From contig JAUIHP010000033.1 in the NCBI GenBank assembly GCA_030431975.1, forward strand, positions 1-49,448: a stretch of 49,448 nucleotides of DNA, in the 5' to 3' direction. The notes under the pieces are model-generated. The model saw nothing but the letters and a program-made list of their open reading frames with translations. It was not told the DNA's origin and searched no databases. Shown here piece after piece: positions 9,171-17,787 of this stretch. The position numbers were made by a program, and so were the translations under genes. Positions within the stretch are counted from its first letter, which is position 1. Every line of letters starts with the position of its first letter. Source of the stretch: a bacterium (GTDB taxonomy: Bacteria; Eisenbacteria; RBG-16-71-46; CAIMUX01).

Positions 9171-9204
9171 GGAAAGACCGGCCTCAACGAGAGGCCGGTC
9201 TTCC
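9171..9204 (+). terminator. Intrinsic terminator after beta-helix gene
   Basis: A 14-bp stem (AGACCGGCCTC / GAGGCCGGTCT plus flanking GGAA/TTCC with one bulged A) around an AACGA loop, followed by TTT. It lies about 70 nt past the stop of the beta-helix gene. Confidence 0.85.
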
Positions 9205-9278
9205 TTTGGACGTGGCGGGGGCCGGGTCCCCTTCAGCACCACCTGGAGGGATTCGCGCCCCTTGCCCGAAGAGGCATG

Positions 9279-9476
9279 TCAATGGCTCGGCAGCAGGCGA
9301 ACTGCGCGAGTCTCCGACTGGCCACGATGCTCGATCCTCAGAAGGTAGGCCCCGGCCGCAAGACGTTCACCGGTCGGGCCGACGCCCGTCCAACGAACTG
9401 ACTGCCATCCGGAACCCAGCGGACCATCCAGGAGCACGGCGACCCGCCGACCGCGGCCTGCCGTCGTACGCCGTTT
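9279..9476 (-). pseudogene. Orphan half of a FlgD-like C-terminal sorting domain
   Basis: Directly after the TAG stop of the 589-aa surface protein, the same frame continues for 65 codons to a TGA at 9279-9281. It encodes the second half of a sorting domain: GRRVAVLLDGPLGSGWQSV, then GERLAAGAYLLRI and RAVRLLPSH. It has no start codon or ribosome site, and its first half is missing. The upstream protein already ends in a complete sorting domain, so this looks like the remnant of a deleted paralogue, or a tail cut off by a new stop. Confidence 0.7.
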
Positions 9477-11246
9477 CTATCGAACGACATGGACCGTGGC
9501 GCGTACGTCGAGCGTCGGTACTCGCACGAAATAGACTCCGGGCGCGACGAGACGCCCGGAGTCGTCCTTTCCATTCCATTCACACCGGCCGTTCTCGCCG
9601 ACGAGTAATCCACCGATCACCTTGCGCCCGCGAGTGTCGAAGACCTCGGCCGTGAGTGGGGAGAAGGTGGAGACGCCTTCTCCGACCGACCGCGCGTCGA
9701 ATCGGAAGTAAATCGTCATTCCGGCGCTGGACGGGTTCGGATGTGCTGTGACCATCGACGTGGCGCCGGCTGGCAGGTTCGGGTCGCCGGTTCCAGGGAC
9801 GGAGGCCGGGTCCTGCCCGAGTGTTCCATCCGGCCAGACGTTCTGCGCATAGATTCCGCCCGAGTCGAACCGTCCATCCTGCCAGGCCAGGACCGCGTAG
9901 CCCGTTCCGGACTCGTCGACCTGAAGGCGTGACTTGCCGCTAGGGGTCGAAGCGATATCGAACGGTCCAACGTCGATCACACCGTCGGAAGTGAGGCGGG
10001 CGCCGTACATGCGGTCCTGTCCGAACGAGGGGGCCCGATCCCAGAACACCATCGCACCGGAATCAAGAACCCAGGTCACGATCGAGCCGACGTCATCGGA
10101 AGAGATGGATTCGACCTGCACTCCGTTGTCGGTCCAAAGGCGATTGCCGCCGGAGTCGATACGTTGACCAAAGACTCCGGACTGGGCCTGCGAGGAGGTT
10201 TGCTCTTTCCAAAACGCGTAGATGTCGCCGGTTGTCGGATCAAAGGCTGCGTTCGGACTTACCCGAACGCGAGAGGCCACCGTGGAGACGACGACGCCGT
10301 TGTGCGCAAACGCTTCGCTTCCATCGGCAAGGATCCGCTGCACGGAGCACTGCAGCTGCGTCGACGCCGCGTCGTACCAGGAGAAGACGCCGCCGCCCAA
10401 TCCGTCCGGTTGGAAGGTGGGGAAGTTTCCAAACTGAATCGAACCTCCGTCGAACACGGCCACATGGTCACTGTTCCAGACCAGGTTGCCGTCCGCGTCG
10501 ATCTTCTGCGCGAGGATGTGACGAGGACTTCCGAATCCGCCCGTTTGGTGAATGAACGAGAGGATGGCGTCAGTGCCGGCGTCATGGAGATCACTGGCCG
10601 AGTAGCTGCCTATGTCCGGGGTAAGAACGACGTCTGATGCCCATTCCACGCTTCCCGTCACTCCCAGCTTCTGCACTCGTGTGTCTACATCCTGCGTCCA
10701 AGCGACGACGGCGCCGCCGTCCGAGGTTCCGGCGATCTTTGGCGCGGCGACGAAGTCGGTCGTGTTCGTTAGTTGGATACCGTTCGGTCCCCAGTTCGTG
10801 CCTCCGTTCGGGGCGATCGAAGCGGCGGTGATCTGAGTTCCTCCGAAACGGTCATCACGAAACACGAGCAGCGCGTTGCCTGCGGTGTCCACGTCAAGGG
10901 CGTAATCCTGAACCGAGCTGAAGCTTCGGTCGGCCACAAGAACCCCGTCGGTTCCGAAGAGCGAATCCCCCGAGGGGGTCAGTTTCTGAAGCCGGACGTC
11001 GTACCCGCTTCCGCCGTCGTACCAGCTGATGAAGCAGCCGCCGTCCGGTGACGCCGCTACCTTGGGCAGAATCTGCTCGCCCGTGCCGTCGGCCACGGTG
11101 AGGTTCTGGGAAGGATCAGAGGACCACGCTGCGTTCGCCGGAGCGGTACCCAGACCGGCACTCAAGCCGAGGAAGGAGAGAAGGAACGAACCGACCCAGA
11201 CAAGCCGGGGTCCGGACAGGGTTTCAGGATGATGAGGGTTGTGCAC
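9477..11246 (-). CDS. Secreted surface protein with C-terminal sorting domain
   Basis: A 589-aa exported protein of unknown function. The GTG at 11244-11246 is chosen because AAGGA lies 6 nt upstream and the hydrophobic export signal follows (LVWVGSFLLSFLGLSAGL ... PANA). An ATG at 11288 would add 14 residues. The body has irregular repeats of the type ISWYDGG...VRLQKLTPSGDSLF and AQKIDADGNLVWNSD, consistent with beta-propeller blades. The C-terminus is FlgD-like (AHPNPSSAGMTIYFRF, DTRGRKVIGGLL, PGVYFVRV), a signal for surface export in T9SS-type systems. No enzymatic motif is seen. It faces the Asp-box protein gene across a 275-nt gap. Confidence 0.8.
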   Translation of the reverse strand: MHNPHHPETLSGPRLVWVGSFLLSFLGLSAGLGTAPANAAWSSDPSQNLTVADGTGEQILPKVAASPDGGCFISWYDGGSGYDVRLQKLTPSGDSLFGTDGVLVADRSFSSVQDYALDVDTAGNALLVFRDDRFGGTQITAASIAPNGGTNWGPNGIQLTNTTDFVAAPKIAGTSDGGAVVAWTQDVDTRVQKLGVTGSVEWASDVVLTPDIGSYSASDLHDAGTDAILSFIHQTGGFGSPRHILAQKIDADGNLVWNSDHVAVFDGGSIQFGNFPTFQPDGLGGGVFSWYDAASTQLQCSVQRILADGSEAFAHNGVVVSTVASRVRVSPNAAFDPTTGDIYAFWKEQTSSQAQSGVFGQRIDSGGNRLWTDNGVQVESISSDDVGSIVTWVLDSGAMVFWDRAPSFGQDRMYGARLTSDGVIDVGPFDIASTPSGKSRLQVDESGTGYAVLAWQDGRFDSGGIYAQNVWPDGTLGQDPASVPGTGDPNLPAGATSMVTAHPNPSSAGMTIYFRFDARSVGEGVSTFSPLTAEVFDTRGRKVIGGLLVGENGRCEWNGKDDSGRLVAPGVYFVRVPTLDVRATVHVVR

Positions 11247-11521
11247 GATGAGTCCTTCGTCGATTCGAGGGGCCGGGTGGGTTCGCATACCCAGGGCGCT
11301 GCGAACATTCCGGACCTTCCGGTTCGTCTCTAGTCACGGAAACTGGGGTGATTCCGCAAAGCCTATCTAGGATAGCACGCGAGACAGCACGTGAAGGACT
11401 TCTCGCCGGGGCACTCGGTGCCGGGGTGCTCATTCATTTGTTTGGCTGGCGCATCGTCGACTAGACTTTCTCCCGGCCACTGTGTGAGGCCCACGACATT
11501 CCCACTCTTCGGAGGCAACAC

Positions 11522-13942
11522 ATGCGAAGAACCCTGCTCCCTGCGCTCGCTCTTGCGGGCGGCGCTGCGCTTGCGCTCACCCTTTTCTACTCCCAGGACT
11601 CCGGCAACGGCGGTCAGGTCGATCGTGCCGGGGCCGGCGCGGATGCCGGCTCGGGTGCTGGCTCGGATGTCGCCGCTCTCGAGTCCAGCAACCGTACCGC
11701 CGGCAACGCGTCCGGGGTCCTGGAAGAGCTCGATCTTCCCGAGGGACCGTTTGACCCGGTCCTTTCCGTTCCGGCAGGGGGGGCGGAGCGTCTGATGCCA
11801 CCACCGGAGAACGTTGTCGTCAGCGATCCCAACGCAGATGGGAACGGCATCACGCAGTCCGAGGTCAGCATCGCAGTCAATGGTGACTTCATCGTTGTCG
11901 GATGGAACGACGGCCAGGGCTTCGTCGATGGAAGCACGTTATCCGGATACGGCTACTCCACGGACCGGGGGGTGAGCTTCACCGACGGCGGGGACATGCC
12001 GAGCGGTGGCGGAACTTCCGTCTTTGGAGATCCGGCCATCGTGTCACTTCCCAACGACGAATGGGTCTACGCGTCCTTGAACCGCGGAAGCAGTAGTGGT
12101 CTCACCATCAACCGCGGCACCTTCAACGGAGCCGCGCCGGTGTGGCAGAACGCAGTGGCTTACAACGACAACGGATGGACGCTGGACAAGGAATACCTCG
12201 AGTACGACGAAACGATGGATCGGATCTACATGTCGTACGTCGGATTCCCCGGGAACAGCGAAGGGCGTCTGACCTATTCGGACGACCGGGGTCAGTCCTG
12301 GAGCAATCCGCTTACCGTGAACACTGGTAGCTCGACGAACGGTTACTACCCCGCCGTCGGAGTCGACGGTGGAATCTACGTTTCGTGGGTCCAGCCTCTC
12401 TTCTCCGGGAACGCGGACCTTTACGTTCGTTATTCCTCGGACGGTGGCAGCAGCTGGGTCGGGCCTCGGGTTCTTATTCACACGAACGCGCCGACGGCGG
12501 GGCAGTCACCGCAGTGCTTCAACCGTGGGGTCAACATTACGTGGCCGTCTCTGGCCGTCGATCGAACGGATGGCCCCTACCGCGGACGGGTCTACGCTGT
12601 CTATTCAGACGGCGGAGCGAACAACTACGACAGCTACCTTCGTTACTCCGATGACAACGGTCAGTCCTGGACCGATCAGATCAAGCTCAACGACAACGAC
12701 AATACGAGTGAGCAGTTCTGGCCGCAGGTTTCGGTCGGCCCAGACGGCCGCGTAACCGTCGGGTGGTACGACCGTCGAAAGGCCTCCGGCAACAACAGTC
12801 TTTGCGACTTCTATGTGACGCAGTCGGTGGACGGCGGAGAGACCTGGGGGCCGAACCGTCGAATGAGCGACACTTCCGTGGCCTGGTGCGGCGTTCCTTC
12901 CAACATCGCTCCGAACTTTGGCGACTACATCGAGTGCATCTCTGATGATCGCTCGGTGTTTGCCGTGTGGTCGGATGCACGGAATGGAGATCCCGACGTC
13001 GTTTTCGGTCGGATGGACGACTACCAAACTCTCGCAACGAGCGGAGACTTCGGCGATTCCGAGGCCGCGCCCTTCAACGCCGACGGTGTGGGCTGGCTCA
13101 TTCCGAACGAAGCGGAGATTGCAATCGAATCCTCGCCGGCCACCAATGATGCGGACGCCGCGTTCGTTTCGACGCTCTTCGGGCTTCTGGCGACGCCGCC
13201 CGAGACCCAGGGTATCTACGCTATCGGCGGTGAGGCTCTGAGCGGCAACCTCCAGTTGGTATCCCCGGACGGCAACATCACCGGAACCTTCTCGCTCGTC
13301 CAGAACGGGGACAACGATATCGATTTCGATTTCGAGTCGACGAACACCGTAGCCAATGCGAGCGGGCTGTTTTCCCAGTACAGCATGACGGCGAATCTGC
13401 TCGATTCGGCCCCGGGGCAGGTCACGATTGCCGGATCTCTCCGGATGAACCGCGGTCTGGGTCAGCCGCCGATCGATTTCGCCATCTCCGGTTCGATCTC
13501 TCTCGACGGTGCGCCGTCCGAGCAACTCGGGAGCGTTCACCAACTGACGCAGGAGGCTCGGTTCGAGAACGCGTCCCGCTTCTTCGTCCATACGCGCACG
13601 ATGGTCGAGGATGGCGTGGTCGTTGCGATTCCGGACGTGGTCCTCGGTGACAATCCTCCGCCGTTGGCGTTGGTCAAGCAGTCTCCGAATCCGTGGGCTC
13701 CGGGAGCCAAGATCCGGTTCTCTCTTTCCGACGACACCGAGAACCTGAAGGTGCAGATTTTCACCCCGGATGGTCGCATGGTGCGCGAAGTGACGTCCGG
13801 CGCGTCGTTCCGGGCCGGAGAGTACGAGGTCGACTTCGACGGCAAGGATGCCAACGGTCGCAACCTTCCCAATGGTGGGTACTACCTGAAGCTGCAGGCG
13901 AGCACCGTGACGGCGGCGGGCAAGCTCTTCATGGTTCGCTGA
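11522..13942 (+). CDS. Secreted Asp-box (sialidase-fold) protein with sorting domain
   Basis: An 806-aa exported protein. GGAGG lies 6 nt before the ATG at 11522, and a hydrophobic leader follows (LLPALALAGGAALALTLFY). The N-terminal 500 residues contain at least five Asp-box motifs: STDRGVSF, SDDRGQSW, SSDGGSSW, SDDNGQSW and SVDGGETW. This marks a six-bladed beta-propeller of the sialidase/BNR type. The conserved Arg triad and Tyr/Glu of true sialidases cannot be assigned by eye, so glycosidase activity is uncertain. A beta-rich region of unknown type (about 530-720) precedes a FlgD-like sorting domain (SPNPWAPGAKIRFSL, DGRMVREV, NGGYYLKL). A terminator follows. Confidence 0.85.
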   Translation: MRRTLLPALALAGGAALALTLFYSQDSGNGGQVDRAGAGADAGSGAGSDVAALESSNRTAGNASGVLEELDLPEGPFDPVLSVPAGGAERLMPPPENVVVSDPNADGNGITQSEVSIAVNGDFIVVGWNDGQGFVDGSTLSGYGYSTDRGVSFTDGGDMPSGGGTSVFGDPAIVSLPNDEWVYASLNRGSSSGLTINRGTFNGAAPVWQNAVAYNDNGWTLDKEYLEYDETMDRIYMSYVGFPGNSEGRLTYSDDRGQSWSNPLTVNTGSSTNGYYPAVGVDGGIYVSWVQPLFSGNADLYVRYSSDGGSSWVGPRVLIHTNAPTAGQSPQCFNRGVNITWPSLAVDRTDGPYRGRVYAVYSDGGANNYDSYLRYSDDNGQSWTDQIKLNDNDNTSEQFWPQVSVGPDGRVTVGWYDRRKASGNNSLCDFYVTQSVDGGETWGPNRRMSDTSVAWCGVPSNIAPNFGDYIECISDDRSVFAVWSDARNGDPDVVFGRMDDYQTLATSGDFGDSEAAPFNADGVGWLIPNEAEIAIESSPATNDADAAFVSTLFGLLATPPETQGIYAIGGEALSGNLQLVSPDGNITGTFSLVQNGDNDIDFDFESTNTVANASGLFSQYSMTANLLDSAPGQVTIAGSLRMNRGLGQPPIDFAISGSISLDGAPSEQLGSVHQLTQEARFENASRFFVHTRTMVEDGVVVAIPDVVLGDNPPPLALVKQSPNPWAPGAKIRFSLSDDTENLKVQIFTPDGRMVREVTSGASFRAGEYEVDFDGKDANGRNLPNGGYYLKLQASTVTAAGKLFMVR

Positions 13943-13994
13943 TCGCACTGGGAGGCGCGAGAACCAACGCGCATCATCCCTAAAGACACGCAAT

Positions 13995-14016
13995 GGGCCG
14001 GTCTCAGGACCGGCCC
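13995..14016 (+). terminator. Intrinsic terminator after Asp-box gene
   Basis: Perfect 9-bp stem GGGCCGGTC / GACCGGCCC with a 4-nt loop, followed by TTC. It sits 52 nt past the stop. Confidence 0.75.
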
Positions 14017-14051
14017 TTCGCATTCCAGACCCAACTCGGCGAGGCGAAGCA

Positions 14052-15164
14052 TTGAAGGACGTCTATCTCAATCAGGCAGGTACCAGCTGGCCGAAACCGG
14101 AGCCTGTCCGTGACGCTGTTCGCGAGGCGCTGATTGCCCCGGTCGATTCCTGGACCCGAAGACTCGCGGAGCAACATGAAGCGGTCTGTCGCGCGTTTGG
14201 AATCGTACAACCCGAGCGGTTGCTTCTGACCCCCGGAGCCACGTCGGCGTTGTCTGCGGCCATCCTCGATCACGACTGGCAGCCGGGCGATCAGCTGATC
14301 ATGAGCTCTCTTGAGCACCACGCTGCCGTGCGGCCGGCAGAACTCGTGGCGACCCGTGGGGTGACCGTTACAACGATCCCACCGGGGGATGGTGCGGCGT
14401 TGTCCGTGGATGTCTTGAAGGCGGAACTATCCAAGGGTAAGACGCGTCTTGTCGCCATCACGGCCGCCAGCAATGTGACCGGGGACATCCTTCCGTATGA
14501 GGAGGTCGTCCAGATGGCACATGAGTTCGGCGCACTCTGCCTGATCGATGCGTCCCAGATTGCGGGTTGGATGCCCATCGATGTGCAGGCCCTGGGTGTC
14601 GACCTGCTCGCATTCACCGCGCACAAGGCCATGCAGGGAGTGTGGGGAGTGGGAGGGCTCTACGTCGCCCCGACGGTGGCGATGGTTTCGCCGAACGCCG
14701 TTTGCGAGTTGCCGAAGAATGGGGAGACCCGTAGTTGTGCGCCGATGCCGGGCTACTGCGATGTCGGGTCGATCGACCGGGCCGCGCTGGCCGGACTTGT
14801 TGCCGGGATCGCGTGGCTTTCCGAGCCCGAGAACGAAGATCGGCTCGAGAGGGCACGCCATCAGGTCCGCCTGTTTGAATCCAGACTTCGTGCGTTCGAC
14901 TCCGTTGTCATTCATGCCCACACGGACGCGATGAAACGGCTCCCAACCATCGCCCTGACCGTCGAAGGTCGCGACCTGTCCGCACTCGCCGAAGAACTTG
15001 CAACCGCCGGGGTGATCGCCTCGGCCGGGTTCCAATGTGCGGCCCAGGCGCATGAGACTTTGGGCACCCACGCGAGCGGAGTTCTCCGCTTCAGTTTCGG
15101 CCCGGGCAATGGACCCGGGGACGCCGAGTGGGCCGTCGAAAGGTTGGCGCGAGTCCTGGCGTAG
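14052..15164 (+). CDS. Cysteine-desulfurase-like class V aminotransferase
   Basis: A 370-aa PLP enzyme related to NifS/SufS. Start is TTG 14052 with GAGG 7 nt upstream; no better start exists. The fold-type I signature is complete: SSLEHHA near residue 90, LCLIDASQIAGWMPID, and the PLP lysine in FTAHKAMQG (Lys 192). The C-terminal GFQCAAQAHETLG places Cys 329 where cysteine desulfurases of the 'AGLHCAPLAH' subfamily carry the persulfide cysteine, so sulfur transfer from cysteine is plausible. No Fe-S assembly genes are adjacent, so the sulfur acceptor is unknown. A hairpin overlaps the stop codon. Confidence 0.85.
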   Translation: MKDVYLNQAGTSWPKPEPVRDAVREALIAPVDSWTRRLAEQHEAVCRAFGIVQPERLLLTPGATSALSAAILDHDWQPGDQLIMSSLEHHAAVRPAELVATRGVTVTTIPPGDGAALSVDVLKAELSKGKTRLVAITAASNVTGDILPYEEVVQMAHEFGALCLIDASQIAGWMPIDVQALGVDLLAFTAHKAMQGVWGVGGLYVAPTVAMVSPNAVCELPKNGETRSCAPMPGYCDVGSIDRAALAGLVAGIAWLSEPENEDRLERARHQVRLFESRLRAFDSVVIHAHTDAMKRLPTIALTVEGRDLSALAEELATAGVIASAGFQCAAQAHETLGTHASGVLRFSFGPGNGPGDAEWAVERLARVLA

Positions 15165-15184
15165 GCTTTGCTTTGCCAGGACTC
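15151..15184. terminator. Hairpin spanning the desulfurase stop codon
   Basis: Perfect 10-bp stem GAGTCCTGGC (15151-15160) and GCCAGGACTC (15175-15184) with a 14-nt loop containing the TAG stop. It lies between two convergent genes and could terminate both. No long T-tract follows. Confidence 0.5.
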
Positions 15185-15252
15185 CTCACGAACGCTGTTT
15201 CCTCGTGGGCCTAAGCGAATTTCAGGTCCACCGCGCCGTGACTTCCCAATGT

Positions 15253-16626
15253 CTAGTGCACCGAGCGAAGGACCGCGATCTTTGTCCGAGCCCAACCCTC
15301 AGTTCGACCGCTCTCACCCTTCACACTCAGGCTCAGGAAGTAGGTGGCCGACGGAAGGTCCACGTTCTCCGTTTGCAGCTGAAGACGATGGCTTCCCGCC
15401 CCGAGATACCCGAAGGAGTCTGTCATGACCGTCCTGCCGTTCACGTCGTGCAGCTCAGCGACGACGTCCCCGGCATGAGACAAAGACAGGAAGATCTCTG
15501 CCGTCCCGGCGACCGGGTTCGGTCCAACACGAAGTCCATCGATCCCGACGCCTGAGGTTGTCGGGTCGCTGTCGATCATCGGTCCTTCGGTGTGGGCGGG
15601 AGTGCAGTCTTCGTTCTCCTCGGGCAACGCGTTGCCGCCGAGAAAGGCGAGGAGCTCGCTGTCCGGAACCGTCCCCGGGTTGGTCAGGTCCAGACCTTCC
15701 AGATGAGTCGGCAACTCGACCCGCTGAAAGCGCACGTAGTCGAAACGCGCCAATGCATCGGGCTCGAAAGGCGTTCCGGGGCTGGGGTCTCCGTCCATGC
15801 CCGGCTCGATGGTTACGGAGTTGTGATGAAACGGGTCGAAGGTCGAGCACTTCGGCCAGTCGGTGTAACAGACCAGTCCGACCTGAAGAGTTGAGCCGAA
15901 GTCCGGTCGATGGTATCGCCGGTGAACGCGCCAGTCACCCGGCGCTTCGCGAAGCAGCGTGATGACGTACTCGCCAACACGAGCGGTTTGAATCTGGGCG
16001 GAAGAGCCGGCAGCCGGACTCAGTTCCAGGTTGGAGTTGCTGTCGACGGTCGTCTTGACTTCGAACTGAAAGGACGGGGGATTGACCTGTCCGTATCCCA
16101 AAGACAGGAAGATGTAGTTCTCACCTCCGGGGGTCCAGGTTGCCGGCGTCACGCTTCGTGGCTCTCGAACGAGCAGGCCTCCGAGCGAATAGTCGGAGCC
16201 CGGAACCGAAACACCGTCGCGGCCGGTCACGGTCAACGATGTCGTGATAGCCGCATCGCCGGTCACCTCTTTGAAGACGAGGGGTCCGCGCCAGTCCTGA
16301 TACCAGGAAACGGTGTACGGCATGATCGTCATCCGTCCCGGCTCGACACTGTCGATGTCGAGGACCTCGAGTTGGTCGGCGAACCATTCTTCGTGCTCGT
16401 GGATTCGGTTCCAGGCCGCGAGAGTGGATGGGTCGTCGAACTCGTCGCTGAGGTCGCAGAGGTCATTGGCCAGAACGGGTGCGCTTGCACCGATCAGTCC
16501 GAGCAGGAAGAACACCGAAGGGAACCTGTGCGAGACGGTCGGTCTGCCGAGGGAACCGTCAGATCCATTGGGGGAGTCGGCAGAACTGCTGAAGGAAACG
16601 CCCGGTGCGCCTGGAAAACCTCTCAC
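15253..16626 (-). CDS. Secreted lamin-G/DUF1349-like protein with sorting domain
   Basis: A 457-aa exported protein. The GTG at 16624-16626 is preferred because AGGAG lies 7 nt upstream; a TTG at 16665 would extend it. The export segment is VFFLLGLIGASAPVLA, about 30 residues in. The mature start DLCDLSDEFDDPSTLAAWN and later SLGGLLVREPRS, YIFLSLGYGQ and FDYVRFQRVELP resemble concanavalin-A-like (DUF1349/laminin-G) modules that often bind or cleave polysaccharides. No catalytic pair is identified. The C-terminus is FlgD-like (GPNPVAGTAEIFLSL, DVNGRTVMTD, SATYFLSL). The protein is probably surface displayed. Confidence 0.75.
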   Translation of the reverse strand: MRGFPGAPGVSFSSSADSPNGSDGSLGRPTVSHRFPSVFFLLGLIGASAPVLANDLCDLSDEFDDPSTLAAWNRIHEHEEWFADQLEVLDIDSVEPGRMTIMPYTVSWYQDWRGPLVFKEVTGDAAITTSLTVTGRDGVSVPGSDYSLGGLLVREPRSVTPATWTPGGENYIFLSLGYGQVNPPSFQFEVKTTVDSNSNLELSPAAGSSAQIQTARVGEYVITLLREAPGDWRVHRRYHRPDFGSTLQVGLVCYTDWPKCSTFDPFHHNSVTIEPGMDGDPSPGTPFEPDALARFDYVRFQRVELPTHLEGLDLTNPGTVPDSELLAFLGGNALPEENEDCTPAHTEGPMIDSDPTTSGVGIDGLRVGPNPVAGTAEIFLSLSHAGDVVAELHDVNGRTVMTDSFGYLGAGSHRLQLQTENVDLPSATYFLSLSVKGESGRTEGWARTKIAVLRSVH

Positions 16627-16716
16627 GTGTGGACTCCTTTGGCCCCTGGTTTGATGTCGCCCCAAAATGACTCTTTCCGACGTGCTTCAGCTCGCGAAAG
16701 AATGTCGAAGTCGAGC

Positions 16717-17697
16717 TTAGTTGGCTCGGTCGCTGCGGCTTTGCCACCAGTCCGGACCATCCGGATGTCGGCACTCCAACGATTCCCGATCCCAACCGGC
16801 AAGGTCCGCCGCCGCCGCGTGCGTGCTCTCCAGAAACTCCATCAGGTAGGAGTCCGGATCCGAGGCCTTTCGCACCGCATCATACGGTAAGGCAAACTCC
16901 CCGAGAGCCTCCAGCCAAAACGCCTCGGCGGGGTGCACCTTCGCCGTCGCAAACCCATCCGGAGTCGGGTAGGCATATGCGTAGAAGATGGGGTCCGGCG
17001 CTTCTCTGTTCCCCGGCCAGAACCCGCAACTCGTGACCTCGTGGGAGTACGCCTCCTGTGCGACATCATCTGGGAAGTTCGGAATTCCGCCGGGGTGGGG
17101 TGGAGCCGGCCGGCCCGAAAAGCGTGTCACCGCGAGATCAAAGCTTCCCCAGAAGAAGTGAACGGGGCTGACCTTCCCCCGAAAACCGGCCCGAAAGCGG
17201 GTAAAGACTCGCGACGAGTGAATGAGAGCCTGCCACAATGCTCGCGCGTGATCCGGGTCGTAGGACTGATGCTTGTCGTCTTCGGGAAATGGGATCGCAT
17301 CGGCGATTTCACTCGGGACCGGATGGATACGGACCGGCATTCCGACCGACCGCATGGAGTCGAGCACTTCCGAGTAGAAGCTCGCGACGGTGCGCGATTC
17401 CAGAGGAACGGATCGTTGCTCCCCCGTCGTGGTGGAGAGTCGAAGTGAGTGCCCCAGCAAGTCGAATTCCAACTCAAATCCGTGGCCGCCGTAAGGGACG
17501 AGCGAGGTTCCCATTCCCCGTGACGTCAGGTAGAGCGGCACGCTCCAGGAGTGATTGATCCACGGCATTTGCACCATGCGAATCTTGCCGACGATCTGTG
17601 TCCAGAGATGGAGCGACTCCAGCGTGTCGGTCCAGTCACCGCTGGGAAGGGTCGGCCAGTCCGTGGTGCGTTCCGTGGTGACTGGTTTGGATTCCAA
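16717..17697 (-). CDS. DUF5996 family protein
   Basis: A 326-aa soluble protein matching the DUF5996 family. The opening W-x-x-LHLWTQIVGKIRM, then MPWINHSWSVPLYLTSRGM and VHFFWGSFDLAVTRFSGR, are the family's conserved blocks. The C-terminal half is rich in aromatics and includes HEVTSCGFWPG and FYAYAYPTPDGF. The function of the family is not known. There is no signal peptide. It lies on the minus strand upstream of the secreted lamin-G-like gene and downstream of the SGNH hydrolase, each separated by about 90 nt. Confidence 0.85.
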   Translation of the reverse strand: MESKPVTTERTTDWPTLPSGDWTDTLESLHLWTQIVGKIRMVQMPWINHSWSVPLYLTSRGMGTSLVPYGGHGFELEFDLLGHSLRLSTTTGEQRSVPLESRTVASFYSEVLDSMRSVGMPVRIHPVPSEIADAIPFPEDDKHQSYDPDHARALWQALIHSSRVFTRFRAGFRGKVSPVHFFWGSFDLAVTRFSGRPAPPHPGGIPNFPDDVAQEAYSHEVTSCGFWPGNREAPDPIFYAYAYPTPDGFATAKVHPAEAFWLEALGEFALPYDAVRKASDPDSYLMEFLESTHAAAADLAGWDRESLECRHPDGPDWWQSRSDRAN

Positions 17698-17787
17698 TCG
17701 TTCCTCCCTTTGACTTGCGGACAGATCAGCCGGCCCGAACGATTCGTAAGGGCGTTACCGCAGCCGGCCTTCGTGAATAAAGCTGGG

